64,000 nt of DNA, taken from assembly GCF_017921975.2 (NCBI RefSeq), contig NZ_JAGEMO020000003.1, positions 124,001 through 188,000 on the forward strand, in the 5' to 3' direction. Within the stretch, counting starts at the first letter, position 1; the number at the start of each line of letters is the position of its first letter. Made by a program: the position numbers and the translations under genes. The DNA comes from Hymenobacter terricola. Its GTDB lineage: Bacteria > Bacteroidota > Bacteroidia > Cytophagales > Hymenobacteraceae. Positions 18,448 through 26,593 of this stretch are shown in pieces. The notes below the pieces were generated by a model. The model did no database searches. It was not told the origin of the DNA and saw nothing but the letters and a program-made list of their open reading frames with translations.

Positions 18448-18473
18448 CCCAGGCTGCGGACGGAAACTACAAT

Positions 18474-18503
18474 GCCCCGACTCACCCAGAGCCGGGGCTT
18501 TTT
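18474..18503 (+). terminator. Intrinsic terminator of the sigma-factor operon
   Basis: GCCCCG (18474-18479) pairs with CGGGGC (18493-18498), with two further pairs across a mismatch. A run of five T residues follows directly. Confidence 0.75.
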
Positions 18504-18569
18504 ACTATAATGGCAATAATACATTAGCGCAACGATTTGCTTAGCACGGGGTCTTCGCAATGACAATTT

Positions 18570-19328
18570 CTACTGCTCCCGAAAAAAATTATCCAGCAGA
18601 ATCGCGGCTGAAATGGCCACGTTCAGGCTTTCGGCTCCGCCCCCGGTGCCGCGCGGGATGTGCAGCCGGCGCGTGAGGGCGGCCTCCACGGCCGGGGTGA
18701 GGCCGTGCGACTCGCTGCCCATCACCAGCACGCCGGCGGGGCGCAGGGTGAGGCGGTGCACGTTGTCGCCCTCCAAATCGGCCCCAAAAATGCCCACGGC
18801 GGGCGGCAGCGTGGGCAGCCAGGCGGCCAGGTCGCGCTCCCAGACCCGCACCCGCGCGAAGGCGCCCATGCTGGAGGAAACCGTTTTGGGCGAATACGGG
18901 TCGGCGCAGCCGGGGCTGAGCACCACGCCGGGCAGGCCGTACCAGTCGGCCAGCCGCAGCAGCGTGCCGAGGTTGCCGGGGTCGCGCACTTCGTCGAGGG
19001 CGAGCAACAAAGCGGTTTCTGGCAGCGTTAGGGGCAAGGGTTGCCCGGCGGGCAGGCGGGCCACGGCCAGGGCCGTGGTGTTGGTGGCCAGCGTGCCCAG
19101 CTGGGTCAGCTCGGTTTCGGTGGCAATGGCCAGCGGCAGCCGGGCGGGCAGCCGGGCACGGTTTTGGTCAGCAAATTCGGCCGTGACCAGCAGGTGTTCC
19201 GTTTCCAGGTCGGAACTTAGCAGCTCCAACACGCTTTTGCCCCCTTCGACCAGGAACGCCCCGTGGCGTTGCCGGTACTTCTTCTGGTGCAGCGACTGCA
19301 CGTATTTGCCAAGTGCTTTTGAAACCAT
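18570..19328 (-). CDS. SpoU/TrmH-family RNA 2'-O-ribose methyltransferase
   Basis: A 252-residue SPOUT methyltransferase. The N-terminus VSKALGKYVQSLHQKKYRQR is the substrate-binding region of RlmB/TrmH proteins. The catalytic domain shows motif 1 ALDEVRDPGNLGTLLRLADW, motif 2 LVMGSESHGLTP and motif 3 IPRGTGGGAESLNVAISAAILL, which together bind S-adenosylmethionine in a trefoil knot. It methylates ribose in tRNA or rRNA; the position cannot be read. The ATG at 19328 overlaps by 16 bases the start of the divergent BamA-like gene. Confidence 0.9.
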   Translation of the reverse strand: MVSKALGKYVQSLHQKKYRQRHGAFLVEGGKSVLELLSSDLETEHLLVTAEFADQNRARLPARLPLAIATETELTQLGTLATNTTALAVARLPAGQPLPLTLPETALLLALDEVRDPGNLGTLLRLADWYGLPGVVLSPGCADPYSPKTVSSSMGAFARVRVWERDLAAWLPTLPPAVGIFGADLEGDNVHRLTLRPAGVLVMGSESHGLTPAVEAALTRRLHIPRGTGGGAESLNVAISAAILLDNFFREQ

Positions 19329-21982
19329 TATTGTCTAAGTATACTTCGAAGCTAAGCCCGGCTCGCCGTTTGCCCCCCCTGGTGGCTCTGGTCCTGCTGG
19401 CGGCGTGCTCGCCGTTTAGCCTGCTGCGGCCCAACCAGCGGTTGCTCGCCCGCGTCGAGCTTAAGGGGGTAGAGTTGGCCGACAAAGAACGGCTCACCGC
19501 GCTGGCCCAGCAAAAACCCAATACCCGGTTTCCGCTGCCCAAGGTGGCCATCTACCACCTAGGGCATAATTTTTATGATTCGGCGCGCATCAAAAATAAG
19601 CTGCGCGCCATTCAGGCCAGCTACGCCACCAAAATGCAGGCCGCCGGCACCGATTCGGCCAAGCTTGGCCAGCTCCTCACCCAGCGCGAACGCAAAGTGG
19701 AACGCAAGCAGCTGGCCCTCGACAAAGGCAACGCCATCATGCGGCTGGGCGAAGCGCCGGTGGTGTACGACTCGGCACTTACGCACCGCTCGGTGGAGCA
19801 AATGACGACTTTTTTGCGCTCGCAGGGCTTTTTCCGGGCCCGCGTCACGGCCACCGACACCGCGCGCTATCAGCCCGGCGCGGTGCTGAAAGTGCTGAGG
19901 GCCGTCGGCAAAATCATTCCCGGCAAGCCCGACTCGCTGGATGCCACCAAGCAGTACCGCCGCGTGACGGTGACGTACAACATCACCGAAAACAAGCCGT
20001 TTCTCTACCGCCTCCAGGCCCCCAGCATTGCCGATTCGGGCGTGGCCGCCGTGGTGCGCCGGGGCCAGGGGGCCTCGCTGCTGCGCGAAAACGAGCGCTA
20101 CAACGAAGAGCTGATTGGCCAGGAGCGCACCCGGCTGGAAACGCTGATTAAAAACGCGGGGTATTACGATTTCCGCCAGCCGTACATCACCCTGGAAGCC
20201 GACACCAGCTACGAGAAGTTCACGGTCCGGATGCGCACGTTCATCGCAAACCCCGCCCCCGGCCAGGGCCACCGCGTGTACACCGTGCGGCAGGTGCGCT
20301 TTGTGACCGATGCCGGCGTGGGCCGCACCCTGCGCAGCGCCACCGGCGACACCCTGCGCCGGGCCGGTACCGTGGGAGCCCTGCGCGCGCGCCCCAGCCT
20401 GGGCCTGCGCACCGATACCACCGTCACCGATTCGGTCCGCTTCGCCGCCTACGAGCAGAAGTACAGCACCAGCCTGCTGGCCCGCAAGGTGCTGGTGCGC
20501 CCCGGCCAGCTCTACAACGTGGACCGCACCCTGCAAACCCAGCGCCTGCTGGCCGACCTGGATATGTTCCGGTTCAATACCGTGAACTACCGCAAGGTAC
20601 CCGACCCGCCGTCTGCCGACAGCGCCGGCCGCCACCCCAGCACCGGCCAGTTGGTAGCCGTTATCAACGCCTCGCCGGCCCCCAAGTTTTCGGAAACCAG
20701 CGAAGTCGGCGGCACCTTCGTGGCCAACCTGGCCGGCCCGTTTGCCAACCTGCGCCTCAAAACCCGCAATCCATTTGGCGGGGCCGAGGTGCTGGAAGTG
20801 GGCATTCGGGCCGGCCTGGAGGGCCAGTTAAGACGGGTTGCAGTGGATGGGAAATCAACGCCCGAATCCGTGTATACCGTGCAGCTTGGGGCCACCGCGG
20901 CGCTGGTACTACCACAGTTTCTGGTACCCTTCCGCACCAATCATTTTTTAACCAGATACAACCCCAAAACCCGTTTTAGCCTCTCTGAAACGTTTGTTGA
21001 CCGACCCGAATACACTCGTTCCAACTTCGAGTTTGCCTACGACTACATCTGGCAGCGTTCCGCATTTCACCAATACGTCTTTTCGCCGGTCGTCATCACG
21101 CTGGTTAACACGTTGCGCACCGACACCGCTTTCGAACGGCGGTTGAATTTGCTACGTGACACGCAAGGTTCCTCCCTGTACCGGTCGTTCAGTAAGCAGA
21201 TTGAACCCAGCATCAGCTTCACCTCGCTTTATAATTCCAACGATTTCAATGAAACCCGGGACGCCCATTACCTCCGGCTGTTCGCCGAAGTCGGGGGCCT
21301 CACGCGGGGCCTCTACAAAGATGCCTTATTGGCTCAAACAGGCCTTAATGTATATAATTTTGCCCGCATCAGCGCCGACTATCGCCGCTACTACCACCTC
21401 ACTCCCAAAACGTATGTTGCGTGGCGCCTCAATGGGGGGGCCGTACACGCCCTCGCCCCCACTTACGACCCCCAGACCAAAACCGACGCGTACATTATTC
21501 CTTACGATAAATCGTTTTTTGCCGGCGGCTCCACCAGCCTGCGGGCCTGGGCACCGCGCCGGCTAGGGCCCGGCGGCTACACCTCCATCCTGAGCACGGG
21601 CCAGCGCGACTACGTGTCGGAGCAGCCCGGCGAGCTCCTGCTCGAAGGCAGTGTGGAGTACCGCTTTCCCATCTACAGTTTCATCAAAGGGGCCCTTTTC
21701 ACCGATTTTGGCAACGTGTGGGGCTTGCAGGAGCGCAAAGATGGCAATGGCAACTACCTGCGGCCCAACGCCCAGTTCCAAATCAACCAGTTCTATAAGC
21801 AGATTGCGGTGGGCTCCGGCCTTGGCATTCGCTTCGACTTCACCTTCCTCATCCTGCGGCTCGACATCGCCACCAAGGTTTACGACCCCACCGCTCCTTC
21901 CACCGAACACTGGGCCCTGCGCAATTTCAATAAAGACGCCAACCCCATTGCCTTCAACCTAGGCATTGGATACCCTTTTTAA
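19313..21982 (+). CDS. BamA/TamA-family outer membrane protein with lipoprotein-type signal
   Basis: An 889-residue protein with signal segment RRLPPLVALVLLAAC, a lipobox with Cys around residue 32. POTRA-like beta-alpha repeats cover about 40-470 (SVEQMTTFLRSQGFFRARVT, RLETLIKNAGYYDFRQPYIT, LYNVDRTLQTQRLLADLDMF). A C-terminal 16-strand-type barrel follows, with the Omp85 motifs FFAGGSTSLRAWAPRRLGPG and GLGIRFDFTFLILRLDIATK, ending GIGYPF. Such proteins insert or export outer-membrane components. No ATG exists near the start; GTG 19313 or TTG 19319 must be used. It is divergent from the SpoU gene with overlapping starts, so their promoters must lie in each other's coding sequence. Confidence 0.87.
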   Translation: MLLKPLLSKYTSKLSPARRLPPLVALVLLAACSPFSLLRPNQRLLARVELKGVELADKERLTALAQQKPNTRFPLPKVAIYHLGHNFYDSARIKNKLRAIQASYATKMQAAGTDSAKLGQLLTQRERKVERKQLALDKGNAIMRLGEAPVVYDSALTHRSVEQMTTFLRSQGFFRARVTATDTARYQPGAVLKVLRAVGKIIPGKPDSLDATKQYRRVTVTYNITENKPFLYRLQAPSIADSGVAAVVRRGQGASLLRENERYNEELIGQERTRLETLIKNAGYYDFRQPYITLEADTSYEKFTVRMRTFIANPAPGQGHRVYTVRQVRFVTDAGVGRTLRSATGDTLRRAGTVGALRARPSLGLRTDTTVTDSVRFAAYEQKYSTSLLARKVLVRPGQLYNVDRTLQTQRLLADLDMFRFNTVNYRKVPDPPSADSAGRHPSTGQLVAVINASPAPKFSETSEVGGTFVANLAGPFANLRLKTRNPFGGAEVLEVGIRAGLEGQLRRVAVDGKSTPESVYTVQLGATAALVLPQFLVPFRTNHFLTRYNPKTRFSLSETFVDRPEYTRSNFEFAYDYIWQRSAFHQYVFSPVVITLVNTLRTDTAFERRLNLLRDTQGSSLYRSFSKQIEPSISFTSLYNSNDFNETRDAHYLRLFAEVGGLTRGLYKDALLAQTGLNVYNFARISADYRRYYHLTPKTYVAWRLNGGAVHALAPTYDPQTKTDAYIIPYDKSFFAGGSTSLRAWAPRRLGPGGYTSILSTGQRDYVSEQPGELLLEGSVEYRFPIYSFIKGALFTDFGNVWGLQERKDGNGNYLRPNAQFQINQFYKQIAVGSGLGIRFDFTFLILRLDIATKVYDPTAPSTEHWALRNFNKDANPIAFNLGIGYPF

Positions 21983-21984
21983 AT

Positions 21985-22045
21985 CAGTTTTCAGGGAACG
22001 GTTAGCAACTGAATTCGAGATTGCTACCTGTTCCCTGAAAACCGG
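21985..22045. terminator. Bidirectional terminator between convergent genes
   Basis: A stem of about 24 base pairs with two mismatches (left arm 21985-22008, right arm 22021-22045) fills almost the whole gap between the BamA-like gene and the E1 gene. Both gene ends lie within five bases of it. Confidence 0.75.
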
Positions 22046-22047
22046 TT

Positions 22048-24288
22048 TTAATACCCCAGCAGCTCTCCCAACGCCGCCGAAACCTTACCCGCGCTGGGCA
22101 GCATCATCTTTTCCAGCTCCACATTGAGGGCGATGGCGGGCAGATTGGCCGCGCCGAGGGTGAAGACCGGCGCGTCCAACGCCGTAAAGCAATGGCGCTG
22201 AATGCGGCCGGCCAGGCTTTCGGCAAAGCTGTTCAGCAGCGGCTCTTCGGTGAGGACGAGGACCTTGCCGTGGCGGCGCGTGGCGGCCGTCACGGCTTCA
22301 AAATCGAGCGGGTTGAGCGTGCGCAGGTCGAGGATTTCGATTTGGCCAGGGTAGTCGCGGCTGGCGGCTTTGGCCCAGTGCACGCCCATGCCGTAGGTCA
22401 CCACCAGGGCCGTATCGCCCTGGCGCAGCTGCTCGGGGTCGGCGGCCTGAGCCACGGCGGCCTGGCCTAGTGGGATGACGTAGCCGGCGGCCGGCTCCAC
22501 GGTTTTGGCGTCTTCCGTGCCGGGCACTTTGCTCCAGTACAGGCCTTTGTGCTCCAGCATAATGACCGGGTTGGGGTCGAGGAAGGCCGCCCGCATCAGG
22601 CCTTTCATGTCGGCCGCGTTGCTCGGGTACACCACTTTAATGCCGCGAATAGTCAGCAGCGTGCTTTCAATCGAGCCCGAATGATACGGCCCGCCGCCGC
22701 CATAGGCCCCGATTGGCACGCGGATGAGGGCCGGAATCGGGAACTTGCCCATGGTCAGGTAGCAGGATTTCGACAGCTCTTCCACCAGCTGGTTCAGGGC
22801 CGGCCAGATGTAGTCGGCAAACTGAATTTCGACGATGGGCCGGGCGCCCACCGCCGCCATGCCCGCCGTGCTGCCCACAATGTAGGCCTCCTGAATGGGC
22901 GTGTTGAACACCCGGCGGTCGCCGTATTTCCTGGCCAGCAGCGCCGCCTCGCGGAACACGCCGCCCAGCTCGCCGCCCACGTCCTGCCCATAAAACAGCG
23001 CCTCCGGGAATTCCCGCAGAATATCATCTACGGCGTGCAGGGCGGCGTCCACCATCAGGGCTTTTTCGGCTCCGGCGGGGGCGCGCTCGCCGGCTTCGGC
23101 AGTCACGGCGGGGGGCGCAAACTCGTGGTCGGCGAAGGTGGCGGGGTCGGGGTTGGGCGCGGCCAGGGCTTCGGCCCAGTCGGCACGCACGGTGGCCTCG
23201 GCTACGGCCGCCAGGTTGGCCAGCGCCGTTTCCGAAACGCCGTTTTGCAGCAGCAGCTGGTGCAGGCGCGGCAGCGGGTCCTGCTCCTGGTGGGCAGCCA
23301 AATCGTGGCGGTACCACTCGCGGCGCACGCCGCTGGTGTGGTGGCCCAGCAGCGGGCATTTGGCGTGCACCAGCACCGGGCCGCGCCGGGCGCGCACGTG
23401 CGCAAATGCTTCCGTCAGGCCTTGGTAGGAGGCTTCAAAATCGGCCCCATCTACCTGCAAACGGCGCAGCCCCGGAAAGCCAGCGGCGAATTCGTAGGCG
23501 TTCATGGCCCGCATTTCGCGGCCGGTGGCCGAGATGCCCCAGTCGTTGTCCTGCACCAGGTACACGATGGGCAGCTGGTGCAGCACCGCCATTTGCAACG
23601 CTTCCGATACCTCGCCCTCCGTCATCGCCCCATCGCCAATGGAACACAAAACCACCGGTTTTGAATGAGGAGTGAGGAATGAGGAATGAGGAATTGCCGT
23701 TGACTCTAATTCTTCATTCTTCATTTCTAATTCTTCATTTCGGGGATGGCGCAGGCCCTGGCTTTCGAAGTAGGCCAGGGCCTGCGCCATCCCCGTGGCC
23801 GGAATGGCCTGCATGCCCGTGGCCGAGCTCTGGTGCGGAATCACGGGCACGCCCGCCCGCCGCAACGACGGATGCGCGTAGTACGTGCGCCCCCCGCTGA
23901 AGGGGTCATCGGCCTTGGCCAACAGCTGGAGCATCAGCTCATAAGGCCGCAGGCCGAGGCCGAGCAGCAGGGCGTCGTCGCGGTAGTAGGGCGTGGCGTA
24001 ATCGGCTTCGGTGAGCAGGAAGGCGGCGGCCAGCTGCACGGCTTCGTGCCCCCGGGCGGTGGCGTGCACGTAGCGGGCGGCCGTAGCTTTTTCGGCCTCG
24101 TAGAGGCTGGCCATCGCGGCGGCGGTGTGCATCAGGCGGTAGGCGCGGCGCAGCAGGGCCAGGTCGGGAGCCGCAGCCACGGCGGCCGGCGAGGTAAATG
24201 CCGCGGCCGCCGCCGCTGCGGCCGCGGCTACGCGGGTGTTGGGCAGGTCGGCGGTATCGGGAGCGGTGGGAATGGCAAAATCGGACAT
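22048..24288 (-). CDS. Fused E1 alpha-beta subunit of a 2-oxoacid (branched-chain type) dehydrogenase, with in-frame palindromic insertion
   Basis: A 746-residue thiamine-diphosphate enzyme; E1 decarboxylates a 2-oxoacid and passes the acyl group to lipoyl-E2. The alpha half holds the thiamine-binding motif SIGDGAMTEGE...NDWGIS. The beta half (from about 400) starts LMVDAALHAVDDILREFPEA and has FGYGAYGGGGPYHSGSIES-like and EHKGLYWSKVPG segments. The fusion is usual in Bacteroidota. Odd features: residues about 21-30 are a run of Ala, and about residues 183-208 come from a heptad palindrome (NEELEMKNEELESTAI...). That insert lies right before the thiamine motif, next to a GC-rich inverted repeat. 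The frame is intact. ATG 24288 is preferred over the longer frame to 24387. Confidence 0.88.
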   Translation of the reverse strand: MSDFAIPTAPDTADLPNTRVAAAAAAAAAAFTSPAAVAAAPDLALLRRAYRLMHTAAAMASLYEAEKATAARYVHATARGHEAVQLAAAFLLTEADYATPYYRDDALLLGLGLRPYELMLQLLAKADDPFSGGRTYYAHPSLRRAGVPVIPHQSSATGMQAIPATGMAQALAYFESQGLRHPRNEELEMKNEELESTAIPHSSFLTPHSKPVVLCSIGDGAMTEGEVSEALQMAVLHQLPIVYLVQDNDWGISATGREMRAMNAYEFAAGFPGLRRLQVDGADFEASYQGLTEAFAHVRARRGPVLVHAKCPLLGHHTSGVRREWYRHDLAAHQEQDPLPRLHQLLLQNGVSETALANLAAVAEATVRADWAEALAAPNPDPATFADHEFAPPAVTAEAGERAPAGAEKALMVDAALHAVDDILREFPEALFYGQDVGGELGGVFREAALLARKYGDRRVFNTPIQEAYIVGSTAGMAAVGARPIVEIQFADYIWPALNQLVEELSKSCYLTMGKFPIPALIRVPIGAYGGGGPYHSGSIESTLLTIRGIKVVYPSNAADMKGLMRAAFLDPNPVIMLEHKGLYWSKVPGTEDAKTVEPAAGYVIPLGQAAVAQAADPEQLRQGDTALVVTYGMGVHWAKAASRDYPGQIEILDLRTLNPLDFEAVTAATRRHGKVLVLTEEPLLNSFAESLAGRIQRHCFTALDAPVFTLGAANLPAIALNVELEKMMLPSAGKVSAALGELLGY
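23663..23740. repeat. In-frame palindromic heptad element inside the E1 gene (copy 2)
   Basis: A 78-base element, exactly 26 codons. The left part is GAATGAG, GAGTGAG, GAATGAG, GAATGAG and the right part CTAATTC, TTCATTC, TTCATTT, CTAATTC, TTCATTT. The right half is the approximate reverse complement of the left, so the element folds into a hairpin of about 34 pairs around GCCGTTGACT. Its AT-richness and 7-base period are alien to the surrounding coding sequence. It codes a Glu/Asn-rich stretch followed by a His/Ser/Pro-rich one. Confidence 0.8.
23741..23795. repeat. Perfect 22-base inverted repeat in the E1 gene
   Basis: Arms 23741-23762 and 23774-23795 are exact reverse complements, with an 11-base loop centred on TTCGAA. 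It directly abuts the heptad element. On the coding strand the first arm codes the conserved MAQALA helix and the second, GLRHPR, looks like an inverted copy of it. Confidence 0.8.
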
Positions 24289-24311
24289 CGGGGGCGGAGC
24301 GGGTGTGGCCA

Positions 24312-24319
24312 CAAAAGTA
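24312..24319 (-). promoter_or_regulatory. -7 promoter box for the E1 gene (TACTTTTG)
   Basis: Exact TAnnTTTG match on the reverse strand, 24 bases upstream of the E1 ATG at 24288. It lies only 17 bases from the opposite-facing box of hemF, so the two promoters are back to back. Confidence 0.55.
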
Positions 24320-24336
24320 CGCCCCGCCCCCGTCCG

Positions 24337-24344
24337 TATCTTTG
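24337..24344 (+). promoter_or_regulatory. -7 promoter box for hemF (TATCTTTG)
   Basis: Exact TAnnTTTG match 79 bases before the hemF GTG. The closely spaced reverse box at 24312-24319 suggests that the two transcripts compete or are co-regulated. Confidence 0.55.
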
Positions 24345-24422
24345 CCTCGCCTATTCCGCTTTTGCGTTTTCTTGCCGGCCTCAGCAATCAATAGTCTGCC
24401 AGCCCGGCTCAGCACCTTTTCA

Positions 24423-25349
24423 GTGAATCCCACTTCTTCGCCTACCACCCGCCCCGAAATAGAAGCCTGGCTGGCTGATTTTCAGCTGCGCCTCTGCCAG
24501 CAGCTCGAAGCCGCCGATGCCGGCCCGGTCCATTTTCTCACCGATGCCTGGCAACGCGAAGGCGGCGGCGGCGGCCGCTCCAAAGTGCTGGAGCACGGGC
24601 GCATTCTGGAAAAAGGCGGCGTGGGGTTTTCGGCCGTGTGGGGCCAGATGAGCGACAAAGCCGCGCAACAGCTGCACATGCCTGACCCGCATTTCTACGC
24701 CACCGGCGTGAGCGTGGTGCTGCACCCGCGCAGCCCGCGCGTGCCCATCATCCACATGAATGTGCGCTACTTCGAAGCTGGCAACGGCGAAGCGTGGTTC
24801 GGCGGCGGCATCGATTTGACCCCGATTTACGTGGATGAAGCCCAGGCCCGCCGCTTCCACGAGCGGCTGCGCACCGTGTGCGACCGCCACAACCCGACCT
24901 ATTACCCCAGGTTTACGCGCTGGGCCGACGACTATTTTTACCTGCCCCACCGCCAGGAAACGCGCGGCGTGGGCGGCATTTTCTACGACCGCCTCACCGT
25001 GGGGCCCGATGGCACCGCCGAGGAATTATTCGCCTTCATGCGGGACGTGGCCGAGCTGTTCGGCCCTTTCTACACTGAATTGATGGCGGAAAACCACGCC
25101 CTTTCTTTCACCGAGCGCGAAGAAGCCTGGCAAACCATGCGCCGCGCCCGCTACGCCGAATTCAACCTGGCCTTTGACCGGGGCACCCGCTTCGGCCTCG
25201 AAACCGGCGGCCGCACCGAATCCATTCTCATGAGCCTGCCCCCGCGCACCGGCTGGGCCTACAACCCCGCCCCGCCCGCCCCCGGCACCCCCGAGGCCCG
25301 CACGCAGGCCTGGCTGCGCAAAGGCGTAGATTGGCTGGCCGATGCTTAA
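24423..25349 (+). CDS. hemF: Oxygen-dependent coproporphyrinogen III oxidase
   Basis: A 308-residue HemF, which oxidatively decarboxylates coproporphyrinogen III to protoporphyrinogen IX in heme synthesis. Signature blocks are GGGGGRSKVLEHGRILEKGGV, HMPDPHFYATGVSVVLHPRSP, VPIIHMNVRYFE (with the active-site His and Arg), WFGGGIDLTPIYV, FYLPHRQETRGVGGIFYD and YAEFNLAFDRGTRFGLETGGRTESILMSLPP. There is no ATG near the family start; GTG 24423 (MNPTSSPTTRPEIEAWL) gives the normal length. It is followed, with an eight-base overlap, by a PAP2 phosphatase and then a flavin reductase. Confidence 0.94.
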   Translation: MNPTSSPTTRPEIEAWLADFQLRLCQQLEAADAGPVHFLTDAWQREGGGGGRSKVLEHGRILEKGGVGFSAVWGQMSDKAAQQLHMPDPHFYATGVSVVLHPRSPRVPIIHMNVRYFEAGNGEAWFGGGIDLTPIYVDEAQARRFHERLRTVCDRHNPTYYPRFTRWADDYFYLPHRQETRGVGGIFYDRLTVGPDGTAEELFAFMRDVAELFGPFYTELMAENHALSFTEREEAWQTMRRARYAEFNLAFDRGTRFGLETGGRTESILMSLPPRTGWAYNPAPPAPGTPEARTQAWLRKGVDWLADA

Positions 25350-25920
25350 CTACCTCCAATCCCTCGACCGGCAGCTGCTCCTGGCCATCAACCACGCCCG
25401 CACCCCGGCGCTGGATTCGCTGATGACTTTTGCCTCGAACCGCTACGTGTGGATTCCCGTCTACGTCCTGCTCATCGCCGTGCTCATCGACTTGTTTCGC
25501 CGCCGGGTCCTGCTCATGCTTCCGCTGCTGATTGCGGCCGTGGGGCTGGCCGACAGCATCACCAGCCGGTTATTCAAGCCATTTTTCGGCCGCCTCCGCC
25601 CCTGCCACGACCCCATGCTTTTCGGCCGGCTCCACCTGCCCGATGGCTGCGGCGGGCAGTTCGGCTTCCTGTCCTCCCACGCGGCCAATTCCGTGGCGCT
25701 GGCCATTTTTTTATTGCTGGCGCTGCCGGCGGGCCGTTTTCGCACCCTCAAAACCCTGGCTTTTATCTGGGCAGCTCTGCTTTCCTATAGCCGCATGTAC
25801 CTTGGCGCCCACTACCCTACCGATGTGCTGGGGGGCGCCGCCATTGGCGCCTTGCTGGGCTGGGGCACGGCGGTGGCTTACCGGCGCCTGGCCCCACGCT
25901 GGTGGCCTCAATATGCGTAG
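25342..25920 (+). CDS. PAP2-family membrane phosphatase
   Basis: A 192-residue inner-membrane protein with five to six helices. The phosphatase signature is complete: KPFFGRLRP (motif 1), SSHAANS (motif 2, usually PSGH) and SRMYLGAHYPTD (motif 3, catalytic His). The likely substrate is an undecaprenyl or phosphatidyl phosphate. The replacement of the usual PSGH by SSHA is common in Bacteroidota. It overlaps hemF at its start and the flavin reductase at its end, by eight bases each. Confidence 0.88.
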   Translation: MLNYLQSLDRQLLLAINHARTPALDSLMTFASNRYVWIPVYVLLIAVLIDLFRRRVLLMLPLLIAAVGLADSITSRLFKPFFGRLRPCHDPMLFGRLHLPDGCGGQFGFLSSHAANSVALAIFLLLALPAGRFRTLKTLAFIWAALLSYSRMYLGAHYPTDVLGGAAIGALLGWGTAVAYRRLAPRWWPQYA

Positions 25921-26497
25921 CTTGGCTTCCCAAATGAGTCTTCCCCCTCGCCGCTTTCTGTTTTTGCTGTCGAGCACGCGCCGGCTGGGTAATACCGAAC
26001 AGCTTGCGTACTGCGCCGCGCACCACCTGCCTGTGCCGGCCGAGCAACAGTGGTTGCACTTGCTCGACTACCCCCTGCCCGACTTTGTGGACCTGCGCCA
26101 TCGGGGCACCTTTCCAACCCCAACCGGGAACGCAAAGTTGCTGCTGGATGCCACACTGGACGCCACCGACATCGTGCTCATCGCGCCTCTTTACTGGTAC
26201 AGCCTGCCCGTGCCCGCCAAGCTCTACCTGGATTACTGGAGCGCCTGGCTGCGCACTCCCAACCTTGATTTTCGCCAGAAAATGCAGTGTAAAAGCTTAT
26301 GGGCCATTGTCGTAAGCAGCGGTGAGCGCGCCGAAGCCCAGCCCCTGGAAGACGCCCTCAAACTCAGCGCCCAGTACATGAAAATGGCATGGGGCGGCAT
26401 GCTCTTCGGCACCGGTTCTCGGCCCAACGATATTCAGTTTGATGCCCCGGCGTTACAAAGGGCGAAGTCCTTTTTCCTGACCCCGGCCGGCAATTAG
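25913..26497 (+). CDS. NAD(P)H-dependent FMN reductase-like flavodoxin-fold protein
   Basis: A 194-residue flavodoxin-fold protein. The phosphate loop is LLSSTRRLGNTEQLAYCAA, and the second flavin-contacting segment is IVLIAPLYWYSLPVPAKLYLDYWSAW, typical of NADPH-dependent FMN reductase or WrbA-like proteins. It is cytoplasmic. ATG 25913 overlaps the PAP2 stop (ATGCGTAG), implying coupled translation; ATG 25934 is the alternative. The link with heme synthesis is only by neighbourhood. A heptad palindrome follows. Confidence 0.78.
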   Translation: MRSLASQMSLPPRRFLFLLSSTRRLGNTEQLAYCAAHHLPVPAEQQWLHLLDYPLPDFVDLRHRGTFPTPTGNAKLLLDATLDATDIVLIAPLYWYSLPVPAKLYLDYWSAWLRTPNLDFRQKMQCKSLWAIVVSSGERAEAQPLEDALKLSAQYMKMAWGGMLFGTGSRPNDIQFDAPALQRAKSFFLTPAGN

Positions 26498-26528
26498 CCC
26501 GCATCCAACTGCTGAGTCTTTTGATATT

Positions 26529-26577
26529 CGTTGCTAGTTGTCAACGCACTAATAACCAACAACGACCAACTAAAAAC
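26529..26577. repeat. Intergenic palindromic heptad-repeat element (copy 3)
   Basis: GTTGCTAGTTGTC (from about 26530) is imperfectly reverse-complementary to the right half AATAACCAACAACGACCAACT (to 26571). It sits between convergent genes (flavin reductase and ribE), where it may also help termination. Composition (GTTAG-like) is closest to the element at 5829-5900. Confidence 0.5.
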
Positions 26578-26593
26578 TCCGCACGCCTGAATT

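Noticed and set aside
23663..23740. Heptad repeats as a CRISPR array
   Set aside because: Units are 7 bases without spacers and are palindromic overall; no cas genes nearby.
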